Assembly (NCBI GenBank): GCA_018402075.1
Contig: JAGYJP010000005.1
Location: forward strand, 51,858 to 115,857
Direction of reading: 5' to 3'
From: Candidatus Nanopelagicales bacterium
GTDB lineage: Bacteria > Actinomycetota > Actinomycetes > S36-B12
Length of the DNA: 64,000 nt
Below, one piece after another: positions 17,524 through 26,293 of the stretch. The notes below the pieces were generated by a model, which had not been told where the DNA came from, made no database searches, and saw only the letters and a list, made by a program, of their open reading frames with translations. The position numbers and the translations under genes are program-made. How positions within the stretch are numbered: the stretch's first letter is position 1; each line of letters begins with the position of its first letter.

Positions 17524-18518
17524 AATGGTTAGTGACGGGTGGAGTGGGATTTATTGGCACTAACCTGGTAGTCCATCTTTTGGAGTGCGGGCATGAAGTG
17601 GTGATCCTAGATGACCTGTCCAGGGGCGGAGTGGAAAAGAATGCCGAATTCTTACTCCGCAACTATGGCACTTCCCCGACCGTGATTGATATCGCACAGG
17701 AGGGGCCCGTGTCTAGTTTCTTGGCGTCGCAATCGCCAATTGACGCTGTCGCTCACCTTGCCGGGCAAGTTTCACTCCTGGAGTCAATAAATGAGCCGAT
17801 GCGGGACTTTGAGATTAATGCTAAAGGAACTCTGAATCTTCTCAACTTCTTTCGGTTAAACAGCCCAGAAACCGTAATTATTGGAATGAGTTCAAACAAA
17901 GTTTATGGTGATTTAAGCCACGTCAAAATACGTGAAGATCAAAGTAGGTATGTTGCACCGGATTGGCCAAACGGGTTTGACGAGACACTTCCTTTGGATT
18001 TTCGCGGCCCATATGGCTGCTCAAAGGGTGCGGCGGACCAGTATTTGGCTGATTTCGCAAGAACCTATGGGCTGCGAACAGCGAGTCTTAGGCAGTCATC
18101 CGTATATGGTCCGCATCAGCATCCACGCTCCGATCAGGGTTGGGTGGCGCACTTGGTTCATGAAGCGATGAGGGATCGCACAATTCAGTTAAATGGGGTG
18201 GGGAAGCAGGTTCGAGACCTGCTTCACGCAACGGACTTGGCTCGATTATTTGTTTCCCTCGCCGAACACCTCGAACCAGGTCAGGTTAATCATTTCAATG
18301 TAGGTGGCGGACCAGAGAACTCGCTATCAATACTTGAACTTTTTAGTTTGCTCGAGGGATCTACCGACGCGCGAATTCAATACAGGACGGGGACAGAGCG
18401 TCCAAGCGACCAGAAGGTCTTTATATCCAACAACGCACGCGTCTCTAGGTTGACCGGTTGGAGTCCACAGGTAAAACTTGAAACTGGCTTGAGCGGCGTA
18501 ATTGATTCAATGCGTTGA
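17520..18518 (+). CDS. CDP-paratose 2-epimerase-like nucleotide-sugar epimerase
   Basis: A 332-residue extended SDR with GGVGFIG at 7-13, SSNKVYGD at 124-131, and Y165-x3-K169 in PYGCSKGAADQYL. The insert between SSNKVYGD and PYGCSKGAADQY and the later DQGWVAHLV are strongly reminiscent of CDP-tyvelose 2-epimerase (RfbE). Because rfbF, rfbG and rfbH lie 12-20 kb away in the same island, a CDP-3,6-dideoxyhexose substrate is plausible. It is the last gene of the plus-strand block and is translationally coupled to the preceding epimerase. Confidence 0.72.
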   Translation: MKWLVTGGVGFIGTNLVVHLLECGHEVVILDDLSRGGVEKNAEFLLRNYGTSPTVIDIAQEGPVSSFLASQSPIDAVAHLAGQVSLLESINEPMRDFEINAKGTLNLLNFFRLNSPETVIIGMSSNKVYGDLSHVKIREDQSRYVAPDWPNGFDETLPLDFRGPYGCSKGAADQYLADFARTYGLRTASLRQSSVYGPHQHPRSDQGWVAHLVHEAMRDRTIQLNGVGKQVRDLLHATDLARLFVSLAEHLEPGQVNHFNVGGGPENSLSILELFSLLEGSTDARIQYRTGTERPSDQKVFISNNARVSRLTGWSPQVKLETGLSGVIDSMR

Positions 18519-18730
18519 AAAATCGGCTTCAATTCGGATGATAAGCGGGTTGTCGAGCATGGAGATTCTTAGTGTTCATAGATTATTCATTCAGGCCAAG
18601 ACGGTGGAACATAGCCGTAGACAAAACGGTTTTAGGTCGGTGTTATTGGCGTTGGCCTAAGAACCCTTGGCCTACCCCTCAGTCTTTCCATGCTGTGGTG
18701 CATGGTGGCACGAGGTGTTGACTTGCACCT

Positions 18731-20923
18731 TCAGCTTTGCGGCGTTGATATAAAGTCTTTTGATTGATTTAAACATAAGTTGGTCACAACTATCTTGTCT
18801 CGGTTAATGGTCGAATCGAGGCTTAATTGCCAGACAGTACTCAGATCACAGGCATCGGATGAAGGTGTTGCACTGGGCCGCCAATTGGTTTTCACATTTT
18901 CATGAATTTGGGACCAAGCAGCTAATTGTTCAGGGAATGAGTTATAGAGACGCAAACCGGAAAGTGCACCAAGCCAGGCCTGAGTGGGAAATGAGACCAC
19001 AAGAACATCATTGGCATTTGCGTTTTCTCGCAGCCATGTGGCGGCGCTTACAGCGGCTGATTTTAGTTGAGGATCTTCTGACTCCATAATGAAATCTCTT
19101 GCCCAGGGGTAATATAGGACAGGGCGAGTTTGGGACAATGCTGATGCTTGGATTTTTTGTGATGGTGCAATTAATGCGAAAATGAAAGCGGCAATAAGGG
19201 CTAGTGAACCTATAATCCCAAGCCAGTTTAATCCTAAATAACGTACGCGGAACCATCGCAAGGTAATCAGTGTTGCGAAGGCGAAAGCACCCATAGATGT
19301 GATGACTACCGGCAAAAATGGCCATGTGATATTAATTGCCGATTCGAGCAATAATTGGAAGATGAATCCTGTGAACACTCCAGCGAGAAGAATACTGCCC
19401 ACTATTCGTCTGAAGTGATGTGGTTGAGCAAGTTTTACCCCACGAATGAAATAGAGCGATGCGAGGGTAACAGCGGGAATGACCCAGATAGCTGCTGATT
19501 CCAAAAACCATTGCTCCGTCCCACTTTCGCTTCTAAGAATTGGAGCGGCGGCCATCGAAATCAATGCAGCGCCGAGTGCGAGCCATGTAATGTTCCAAGA
19601 GCGAGTTTTCTTGTTCGTGACCGCGTAGCCGAGCCCAATCCATCTCAATCCCCGAGCGAGGATTGTTACTGCTGTGGCCACGAAAAGCCCGTAAGCATCA
19701 TTCCAGTCTCGAATGTTGAACAGGTTGACGCTAGTCCCGAGTGAACCAGAACTTGGTTGTCCTGACTCATAAAGGAAATAGACAACTGTAATTGGTATGA
19801 AGGTTATGAGGAAAAGAAAAAAATAGCGCTTTGGAAATCTTTGGTACATAAGGAATCGTGCTAAAAATAGTGTGCCAACACCTGCAACGATGACGATCCC
19901 ATGACTCACTTTGCTCCCCATTGCGGCGGCACTGAATAGGAGCACAAAAGGGGTCGATACCCGCCAATTGTTTTCGGGCCAAAAGTTCGTAGAAATGAGC
20001 AATATAGCAAGAAGCCAGACCGCGCCGAGGGTATGAGAACCGGATCCTAAAGAGACAGCATCGCCAGTGTAATAGTCAAAATTCGTGGGGACCAGTAGAG
20101 CCAGCGCTGCAATTGATGGAATCCAAAAATTTCTAAAGTAGAAAGATGCGAGGACTCCAACAAGCGCGGCCAATAAAACCGCACTAAGCATGGGCGTTAT
20201 TCGAGCTAAAACTATGAGGGGACCAGCGTCCAGTTGATCCGAAAACCAACTTGACCAAGCATATGCAAACCAGTGATACCTTACAGATTGCCCGAGTTGC
20301 AAACCCGATTCTCCTGGACCAAATCGAGAAATCGCATTTCCAATGGCCTCAAAGAGATACAGGTCTGGATATATGCGATCAAAGGGAACTTGATCCAACG
20401 TGGGGGCTTGATAAAAATCAATGATTCGTGAAAACATAAAAAGCGGAAGTGAAATTGCGACAGCTGTTAGAACGGATCCGCTTGATTGAAATTCTAAGCT
20501 GTGACTGCGCGTTCGAATGGCGACAAAAAGCGCTAAGGATAATTCTAATGCAAACACAAAGAACCATTGAATTTGCCCGAAGCCTATCGAAGTCCAAGCA
20601 ATATTAACGAGAAGTTGAAAAGCTATAGAGACAATAATTCCTACAGCAAGTATTTCAATAAATGATGGTTTTGATGCGATGTGACTGCTGCGAAGAATCG
20701 CCCAGATGAAAGCGAATGGCAAGGCATTCAACACCAATAGTGCAGCTGCTTGAGCTGCAAGTTGCGTGGGAACTCCTGCGACAAAGAAGATCGTGAAAAG
20801 TACAAATGCGCTTAATACAGATGTCGTTAGAAACCTAAGAAACAGAACTTTTAGGACACTTAATTTAGAATTCAGATGATCATCGACACCATGCGCATTA
20901 ATGATCCTTGACGGGTCAGGCAT
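18731..20923 (-). CDS. Large polytopic GT-C-like membrane protein (paralogue of 26287-28437)
   Basis: A protein of 730 residues with about a dozen membrane segments and a soluble C-terminal tail of about 120 residues (from ARDFIMESEDPQL). A loop with IYPDLYLFEAIGNAISRFGP and RYHWFAYAWSSW matches DMYFLEALSRGISQFGP and RYHWFTYGW of the protein at 26287-28437; both also share a K(A/V)SHG/A segment. ATG at 20923 is preferred over GTG at 20947 because TACATT ends 7 bases upstream of it. Membership of a GT-C-like sugar transferase family is inferred from topology and setting. No close named family was recognised. Confidence 0.65.
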   Translation of the reverse strand: MPDPSRIINAHGVDDHLNSKLSVLKVLFLRFLTTSVLSAFVLFTIFFVAGVPTQLAAQAAALLVLNALPFAFIWAILRSSHIASKPSFIEILAVGIIVSIAFQLLVNIAWTSIGFGQIQWFFVFALELSLALFVAIRTRSHSLEFQSSGSVLTAVAISLPLFMFSRIIDFYQAPTLDQVPFDRIYPDLYLFEAIGNAISRFGPGESGLQLGQSVRYHWFAYAWSSWFSDQLDAGPLIVLARITPMLSAVLLAALVGVLASFYFRNFWIPSIAALALLVPTNFDYYTGDAVSLGSGSHTLGAVWLLAILLISTNFWPENNWRVSTPFVLLFSAAAMGSKVSHGIVIVAGVGTLFLARFLMYQRFPKRYFFLFLITFIPITVVYFLYESGQPSSGSLGTSVNLFNIRDWNDAYGLFVATAVTILARGLRWIGLGYAVTNKKTRSWNITWLALGAALISMAAAPILRSESGTEQWFLESAAIWVIPAVTLASLYFIRGVKLAQPHHFRRIVGSILLAGVFTGFIFQLLLESAINITWPFLPVVITSMGAFAFATLITLRWFRVRYLGLNWLGIIGSLALIAAFIFALIAPSQKIQASALSQTRPVLYYPWARDFIMESEDPQLKSAAVSAATWLRENANANDVLVVSFPTQAWLGALSGLRLYNSFPEQLAAWSQIHENVKTNWRPSATPSSDACDLSTVWQLSLDSTINRDKIVVTNLCLNQSKDFISTPQS

Positions 20924-20930
20924 GTTAGAC

Positions 20931-20936
20931 AATGTA
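20931..20936 (-). promoter_or_regulatory. -10 box, leaderless start of 18731-20923 gene
   Basis: TACATT on the minus strand, followed by a 7-base spacer and the ATG at 20923. It matches the TAnnnT layout repeated at other transcription-unit heads in the window and decides the start of this gene. Confidence 0.5.
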
Positions 20937-21276
20937 AAACATTTCACGAATTTTTGAATCGAATAAGGTTATTGGGCATTCCGACAACTCAAACATCGAA
21001 TTCGATGCGACGCGGAAGCCTGGAAGCCGAAGAATCGATTTCACACTTCTGCCTGAAAAAATCGGAGTACCCCTTCGTGGAATTCGCTTAACTATCTGAA
21101 TCACAACGTCTCATCAATTATCTTAACCTTGATGAGGATTAAACGGGCGTTAAACCTAGAGTCATAGACAAGGCTGGCTCCCCGCGCACTGACACAATCG
21201 TTAGATTGAGTGACATGCAACATGCGAAGAACACTCCATTCGCTTACCCTGAACGAACTGCACTGTATCTCCAATA
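20937..21276. other. Intergenic gap, no supported gene
   Basis: About 340 A/T-rich bases between two minus-strand membrane-protein genes. No frame of substance, tRNA or clear terminator hairpin was seen. It holds at least the promoter side of the 18731-20923 gene and the 3' flank of the 21277-23220 gene. Confidence 0.4.
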
Positions 21277-23220
21277 TTAAGGCTCTAGCGGAGGGAATCG
21301 ATTAAGCAAAACCCCCACGGATTCGAGGCCAACCACTTGACGGTCATTGTCCAACAGTATTAGGGTCCGCTTCTGAATTTCCGGACTCAGGGCACTGAAT
21401 TGGGGGTGGACTTCACTCCACATGCTGCGATTTTGTAGCCACTCATCCAGTTCCCACTTGACTATTGGTGCAGCGAGTGTTTCCACTCCAGCAACTCCGG
21501 CGAGGAGTCTGGTGCAGGTGTAAATAAGTTGTCCTTGCGGCAACCCGGTGGGAGCGATCGCCCCTTGTTGAAGGAACACGCAACCAATGGGATTGCTGGC
21601 AAGTGCTTGATCACCAGTGTCGCGCACTTCGGCTGGGTACCAGTAGGGGGATCCAGTAACTCCGGGCCAATTCGCGGGTTTGAGTTGAAGAACTGCCCGA
21701 GGAAAGAGTGTGTCCAAGGTCAACATGATTACGATCAACGCGACAGCACCTACGCCGACACCATTTACCTTGGCCGAACCCCGGTGGAATGTCATGAGGG
21801 CGAACGGAAGGGAACACACCAAGATCGGGAGGAAAACAGCGAAACTGATTTTGAGGGAACCGTAGTTGGGGCCATCTCCCACAGCCCAGAAATCTGCAAA
21901 AGCGATTGCCAAGGCGTAGCCGCCAGCTAACACAACAGGAATGAATGGAATTACTCGACCGCGGGTGAATGTATTTCTGCCAACTCGCACCCACACAAGT
22001 CCGAGGATCGACACTAGCGTGAGAACCAGAAGCAGAGTCGTGATCTGTTCGGTGCCTCCTGGGTCGTCAAAGAGCGGCAGAGTCGGTGCACTTATTGAGC
22101 GAACCGCCGTGGAGATCCCACCAGCGAAGCCAGAAAAGGATTCACCACCAGCGGGGGCAGCACTCACACCGTCAACACCGAGGGAATAACGCAAGGCCTC
22201 ATTGAGAAATTGGATTGTCAACACACCAAGAACCAGGCTCAGGACAAAGCCAACCGCAGAGTCTTTTCGCGATTCGCGGGGACCTCTCAATAGTTCTCGC
22301 CCAAAATAAATTAGCGCACCCAGCAGAACAACGAGGGAAAGACCAGCGAGTGGGAACCACACCATAGACGTCGCTATCACGGCCAAGGTGGTGAGTAGAC
22401 GTGCAGGGAAACGTGAGATCGGGGCCAAGAAGGCACCGATCCATAGGGTCAACGCAATTATTGTGAATTGAAGTGTGATGTGACCGTAGGTCAGCAAAAC
22501 CGCGTTACTTGCGCTGATAATTGCGATACTCAGTAACGAATACAACTTGGGAAGCTGTGCTCCGCCTGCTATCTTCCGATACGTTTTTTCGACAACTGGT
22601 GCTAGAGCAAAGGGTGCAATAACAACGAAAAAGATTTGGGTGAAAATGACTGACCCTGCTGAGACCGCGACTTCATTAACCGATCCATAAAGTAGAAATG
22701 AAACAGCCCCGATCAAGGTTGCACCGACTGACATGATGAGCAGGATCGGCCCACCAACATTTGCCCAGGTATCAATGACGCCTGAATCGGCAAGTTGTGA
22801 AGTTGCATTGAGCCATTTCGCGTTGTCTTCGGCCGCGACTTTCTCAACGAAGAAGCCCACTGCACTCAGTGGTGTCAAATCCCCGGGAGCGAGCAGCCGG
22901 GAGGTGAGGAAAGCGACGGTGATGAGTCCTGAACTCCCGATCAGGATCGCGTTACTGGTTCTGCTCCACAAGGCCGAGTGCCCGTTGGCTCTCCCGTAAT
23001 AAATGGAAAGGAGCACGAGCACTAGCCCCGTAATCACAAGCCACCACTGGGTTAAACCGAACGTCACGCTAAGGGAGTGGTAACTGAAAAACTGCAGCCC
23101 CGCTCCGGACACCGTGACCGTGAAAAATGTCAGAATGGCGAACCGTGCCATGGAGCGACTGGCAATAATCGCGAACGCGAGAAGGCCAATTAAGCCAATG
23201 CCAAAGAGCAGGATGCTCAC
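21277..23220 (-). CDS. Large polytopic membrane protein, GT-C-like
   Basis: A protein of 647 residues with roughly twelve to fourteen hydrophobic segments and a C-terminal soluble tail of about 110 residues (from YPAEVRDTGD). A first large loop contains AAEDNAKWLNATSQLADSG, an acidic D-N-A-K-W arrangement where GT-C proteins carry their catalytic acid; this is suggestive only. The tail ends with APIVKWELDEWL and LILLDNDRQVVGLES, which recur in the decayed frame at 6797-7140. The start is GTG behind GAGAGG (8 bases). The divergent neighbour is a GT2. The function is unknown beyond likely glycan assembly. Confidence 0.62.
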   Translation of the reverse strand: MSILLFGIGLIGLLAFAIIASRSMARFAILTFFTVTVSGAGLQFFSYHSLSVTFGLTQWWLVITGLVLVLLSIYYGRANGHSALWSRTSNAILIGSSGLITVAFLTSRLLAPGDLTPLSAVGFFVEKVAAEDNAKWLNATSQLADSGVIDTWANVGGPILLIMSVGATLIGAVSFLLYGSVNEVAVSAGSVIFTQIFFVVIAPFALAPVVEKTYRKIAGGAQLPKLYSLLSIAIISASNAVLLTYGHITLQFTIIALTLWIGAFLAPISRFPARLLTTLAVIATSMVWFPLAGLSLVVLLGALIYFGRELLRGPRESRKDSAVGFVLSLVLGVLTIQFLNEALRYSLGVDGVSAAPAGGESFSGFAGGISTAVRSISAPTLPLFDDPGGTEQITTLLLVLTLVSILGLVWVRVGRNTFTRGRVIPFIPVVLAGGYALAIAFADFWAVGDGPNYGSLKISFAVFLPILVCSLPFALMTFHRGSAKVNGVGVGAVALIVIMLTLDTLFPRAVLQLKPANWPGVTGSPYWYPAEVRDTGDQALASNPIGCVFLQQGAIAPTGLPQGQLIYTCTRLLAGVAGVETLAAPIVKWELDEWLQNRSMWSEVHPQFSALSPEIQKRTLILLDNDRQVVGLESVGVLLNRFPPLEP

Positions 23221-23291
23221 AAGTCGCGCCTCTCATAAATCGCTTCAACGGATGTTATTTCGTGAAAGCGTACCCGTTGCAGTTGCTCCGC

Positions 23292-23297
23292 TAGAGT
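23292..23297 (+). promoter_or_regulatory. -10 box, leaderless start of GT2 at 23304
   Basis: TAGAGT ends 6 bases before the GTG at 23304, with no ribosome site between. Same layout as at 3803, 37097 and 39903. Confidence 0.5.
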
Positions 23298-23303
23298 TCC
23301 CAT

Positions 23304-24095
23304 GTGGCCACCGAGGTGTTAATTGTCATTCCCACCCTGGGTCAGCGAGTCGACTATCTGAGGCAGACCCTCGAGTCCATCCGCGACCAGCAAGTTGAGG
23401 CGGATGTAACGGTCGTCACTCCGACAAGTTCGGTCGCAGCCAGAGCCTTAGCCCACGAGTTCGGTGCACAGGTGATTGATGACCCCGGTTCACTCCCGGC
23501 AGCAATCAATCTCGGGGTTGCCCAGGCCGGTGTTCAGCACCGTTACGTGAATTGGTTGGGTGATGACGACCTCCTTACCGACAAGTCCCTTGAGTCCACA
23601 ACCGGAGCTCTCAAATCCAACCCACGAGCGGTGGTTGCCTATGGGTCCTGTCGGTATGTCGACCCCCAAGGAAAGGAACTCTGGGTAAGCAAAGCCGGAA
23701 AGTGGGCTGACCGGATTCTCACCTGGGGACCGGACTTGATCCCACAGCCCGGAATGTTGATTCGCAGAGACGCATGGAAATCTGTGGGTGGCGTAGATGA
23801 AACCCTAAGTCACGCTTTTGATCTGGATCTCCTACTTAAGTTGCGTGCGTTCGGTGACTTCACCGCGGTTGATTCTGTCGTTTCCTGTTTTCGTTGGCAT
23901 CCTGATTCACTCACGGTAAGTGATCGCAGTAAATCCCTCCACGAGAGTGAAGAAATTAAACGCCGTTACCTCTCCCCAAGGCAGGAAAAACTCAAATGGC
24001 TCTGGGAGCAACCGGTGAGGGTAGCCACCAGAATCGCTGCCCAACGACTGAATAAACGTGCTTATCGACTCAGCGCCGCCAAAACTTCTGGGTGA
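23304..24095 (+). CDS. GT2 glycosyltransferase
   Basis: A 263-residue GT-A protein. VLIVIPTLGQRVDYLRQTLES starts the fold (split after 20), VVTPTSS replaces the usual DN/DDGS turn, and NWLGDDDLLTDKSLE carries an acidic DDD metal site. Then come the acceptor-side QPGMLIRRDAW, FDLDLLLKL and FRWHPDSLT, as in rhamnosyl/galactosyl transferases of surface polysaccharides. There are no membrane helices. It converges with the PhyH gene, overlapping it by 34 bases. Donor and acceptor are unknown. Confidence 0.78.
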   Translation: MATEVLIVIPTLGQRVDYLRQTLESIRDQQVEADVTVVTPTSSVAARALAHEFGAQVIDDPGSLPAAINLGVAQAGVQHRYVNWLGDDDLLTDKSLESTTGALKSNPRAVVAYGSCRYVDPQGKELWVSKAGKWADRILTWGPDLIPQPGMLIRRDAWKSVGGVDETLSHAFDLDLLLKLRAFGDFTAVDSVVSCFRWHPDSLTVSDRSKSLHESEEIKRRYLSPRQEKLKWLWEQPVRVATRIAAQRLNKRAYRLSAAKTSG

Positions 24096-25108
24096 TTTCG
24101 TTTCATGGTGTTCCAGCACTCATCCTGGTAATCATCCAACGGCACTGTTGCAAGGAATGGAACATGACCAAAAAGGGTCTGGGTATATTCAAACTGCAGC
24201 ATGAGACGGTGATCTCGTTGCAGGGAGATTCCTTTGTGTAACCCGCGGGTGTCCTCGAGCAAGATCGAACCGGCAGGCGCCACCATGGATTTCCAAGTCT
24301 CTTTGGGGTAGAAAACCTCAACTTCTGAGTCTTCGAGTCGAGCGTACCCCTTGGCCAACAGATCAGAAGAGATCCCACCATCTCGCTGGGTTCCCGGAAT
24401 GTATACATGCGCACCGGTTTCAATTGTCTGATCGGTGAGCAGCAGAAACACTTTTAGCCAGCGGACTCGGTCGAGATCAAAATGGAAAAGTTGCGCTGCC
24501 TCATGACTCGGGTTTGCTGAGGGGAAGGAGTACCAAGCGGTGACGATGTCCACAATGGGGGTTGAACCCAGATACTCCTGTGCAATCTGGAGCAGACCGC
24601 GGTCAAGAAGCATCTTGCGCACTGTGGCGTTCATTAAAATCGTATTTGTGTCGACGGAGTACTTCACCGCAAGTGGATTCGTAAAGTCAACCACAACGCG
24701 ATCTTCTGGATCCATGTTCAACTCTTGATCCGAAGTCAACGTGCAGGGCGCCGATGCAAAATAGGTGGAAAGTTCCCTGACTATCTCTGGGTCAAATTTG
24801 GTATCCAAGATTGCGTAACCATCAGTATTTAGCTGGCTAAGGGTGTGCTCCATGGATCCTGGCTCCTGCCACAGGTGGAGGAAATCCTGGGCCTCGGAGA
24901 AGTCAGAGCGGCCGTTACGGGTTGCGATCTCGCGTGAACCCTCCGTGAGCCAAGCCCCAGCAGATTTGAGAAACGCATCGTTCAAGATTTCACCGTCCCC
25001 AGGGGCACTTTTTCCAGTTTTTGTGTACCGCTCGAGCCTGTTGTCGAAGTCGCGTTTAGTGAGGCGACCGCCAGTTACTCGATCCGCCAGGTGAGTGATG
25101 AGTGACAC
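24062..25108 (-). CDS. Phytanoyl-CoA dioxygenase (PhyH) family protein
   Basis: A 348-residue member of the Fe(II)/2-oxoglutarate oxygenase PhyH group. LFHFDLDRVRWLKVFLLLTD supplies the metal-binding H-x-D; IETGAHVYIPGTQRDGG and DTRGLHKGISLQRDHRLMLQ supply the distal His and the 2-oxoglutarate arginine. An N-terminal segment of about 90 residues precedes the double-stranded beta-helix. In glycan loci such enzymes may hydroxylate a sugar or lipid; the substrate here is unknown. The start is GTG with AGGAG 6 bases upstream. Confidence 0.78.
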   Translation of the reverse strand: MSLITHLADRVTGGRLTKRDFDNRLERYTKTGKSAPGDGEILNDAFLKSAGAWLTEGSREIATRNGRSDFSEAQDFLHLWQEPGSMEHTLSQLNTDGYAILDTKFDPEIVRELSTYFASAPCTLTSDQELNMDPEDRVVVDFTNPLAVKYSVDTNTILMNATVRKMLLDRGLLQIAQEYLGSTPIVDIVTAWYSFPSANPSHEAAQLFHFDLDRVRWLKVFLLLTDQTIETGAHVYIPGTQRDGGISSDLLAKGYARLEDSEVEVFYPKETWKSMVAPAGSILLEDTRGLHKGISLQRDHRLMLQFEYTQTLFGHVPFLATVPLDDYQDECWNTMKRNHPEVLAALSR

Positions 25109-25183
25109 GTAGACTCCTGATTCACTAGGCTCGACATTTACCGCTAGTCAAAATCGTACGCCGAATAATGGGAGGAAGGCGCG

Positions 25184-26293
25184 TTGACTCCTGTTTTGCC
25201 CTTAGAAAAGGGCAGAGTTAGCTCTCTCGATGCAGTTCGAGCAATCGCTGTTTTGGGGGTAATTGCAACTCATTCCCTGAGCGCCTCGGTCGCAGTAACG
25301 CAGAGTTATGACCTCCCAAAATCTCTTTTCATGTTGTTTGATTACGGCCAATTCGGCGTGCAAGTATTTTTTGCTCTCTCAGGCTGGCTAATTTTTAGTC
25401 TCTACTACCGGAAATCACCACAGGTGAGTGGCTCGCATTATTGGGCACGCCGAATAGCCCGCATTTGGCCTCTGTGGGCCCTGTTTGTCCTTTTGTACTT
25501 TGTTCTCTACGATCAGGAAACAGCTGGGCTGCCCACATGGTTGGCCATTGTTCTATGTTTACTTTTCCTCGGGTGGACCGTGGCCGCATTAGTGGCTGTC
25601 CCCACGGGTGGACTAACGATTCAGCAAGAAATGGGCCATTACGCCTTGTTTTGGTTCTTCCGAAAAAGGAGTGTCGACTTTTTCCTTGTATCGGTGATCA
25701 TGGGTTACACGACCTTCTTCTTGGCGAAATGGATGGTCACTGCACTTTCAGGGGAGGCGTTCATCCAGGGCGCTGCAACTGCTTGGTTACGGTTGAGCCT
25801 GTTCACGTCGTGGCCGTTCTTTGTGTTCGGTGGATTGGCCTACTTGGCATTCACTACCTGGCGCGTAAAGTCTTCACCGGGGAAAATGGGTTTCAGTTAC
25901 AGAACTGGGGCTCTTTTACTGGTTGCGCTTCTGCTGGGCTCACAAATTTTTTACAATCAAGAAACCCCAAGTTACTTTGTGGCGGGATTTGTTGCATTTT
26001 CTGCATTGCTAGGAATTGCCATAGACCGGATCCCTGGATTGAATGCTGTCTTTTGGAGTATTGGCCGCTACTCATATTTCATGTACTTTTTTCATTTCTT
26101 AGTCTTGCGTCAATTGGAAATCGTATACCGAAACACCTTTGGTGTTGAACCTAGTACCTCACCTTTTTGGAATATTTTGGTACTGCTTGGAATGTTTATT
26201 GTCTCGGCCGCGATTTCATGGTCAGTTGCTTGGATCTCTTGGCGCTTTTTCGAAAGTCCTATCTTACGAACTGCTAGAACAAGATTTCAGTAG
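25184..26293 (+). CDS. Acyltransferase 3 family membrane protein
   Basis: A 369-residue protein with about ten membrane segments. The N-terminus SLDAVRAIAVLGVIATHS carries the family's R and catalytic His, followed by FGVQVFFALSGWLIF and the YWARRIARIWPLW block, the hallmarks of OafA/NodX-type acyltransferases. It probably acetylates or otherwise acylates a surface glycan using acyl-CoA. The start is TTG behind a strong GGAGGAAGG site. It converges with the 26287 gene with a 7-base overlap. Confidence 0.85.
   Translation: MTPVLPLEKGRVSSLDAVRAIAVLGVIATHSLSASVAVTQSYDLPKSLFMLFDYGQFGVQVFFALSGWLIFSLYYRKSPQVSGSHYWARRIARIWPLWALFVLLYFVLYDQETAGLPTWLAIVLCLLFLGWTVAALVAVPTGGLTIQQEMGHYALFWFFRKRSVDFFLVSVIMGYTTFFLAKWMVTALSGEAFIQGAATAWLRLSLFTSWPFFVFGGLAYLAFTTWRVKSSPGKMGFSYRTGALLLVALLLGSQIFYNQETPSYFVAGFVAFSALLGIAIDRIPGLNAVFWSIGRYSYFMYFFHFLVLRQLEIVYRNTFGVEPSTSPFWNILVLLGMFIVSAAISWSVAWISWRFFESPILRTARTRFQ

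Noticed and set aside
18600..18680. Possible hairpin around the repeated TTGGCC/GGCCTA bases
   Set aside because: The arms are short and imperfect with no U-run.
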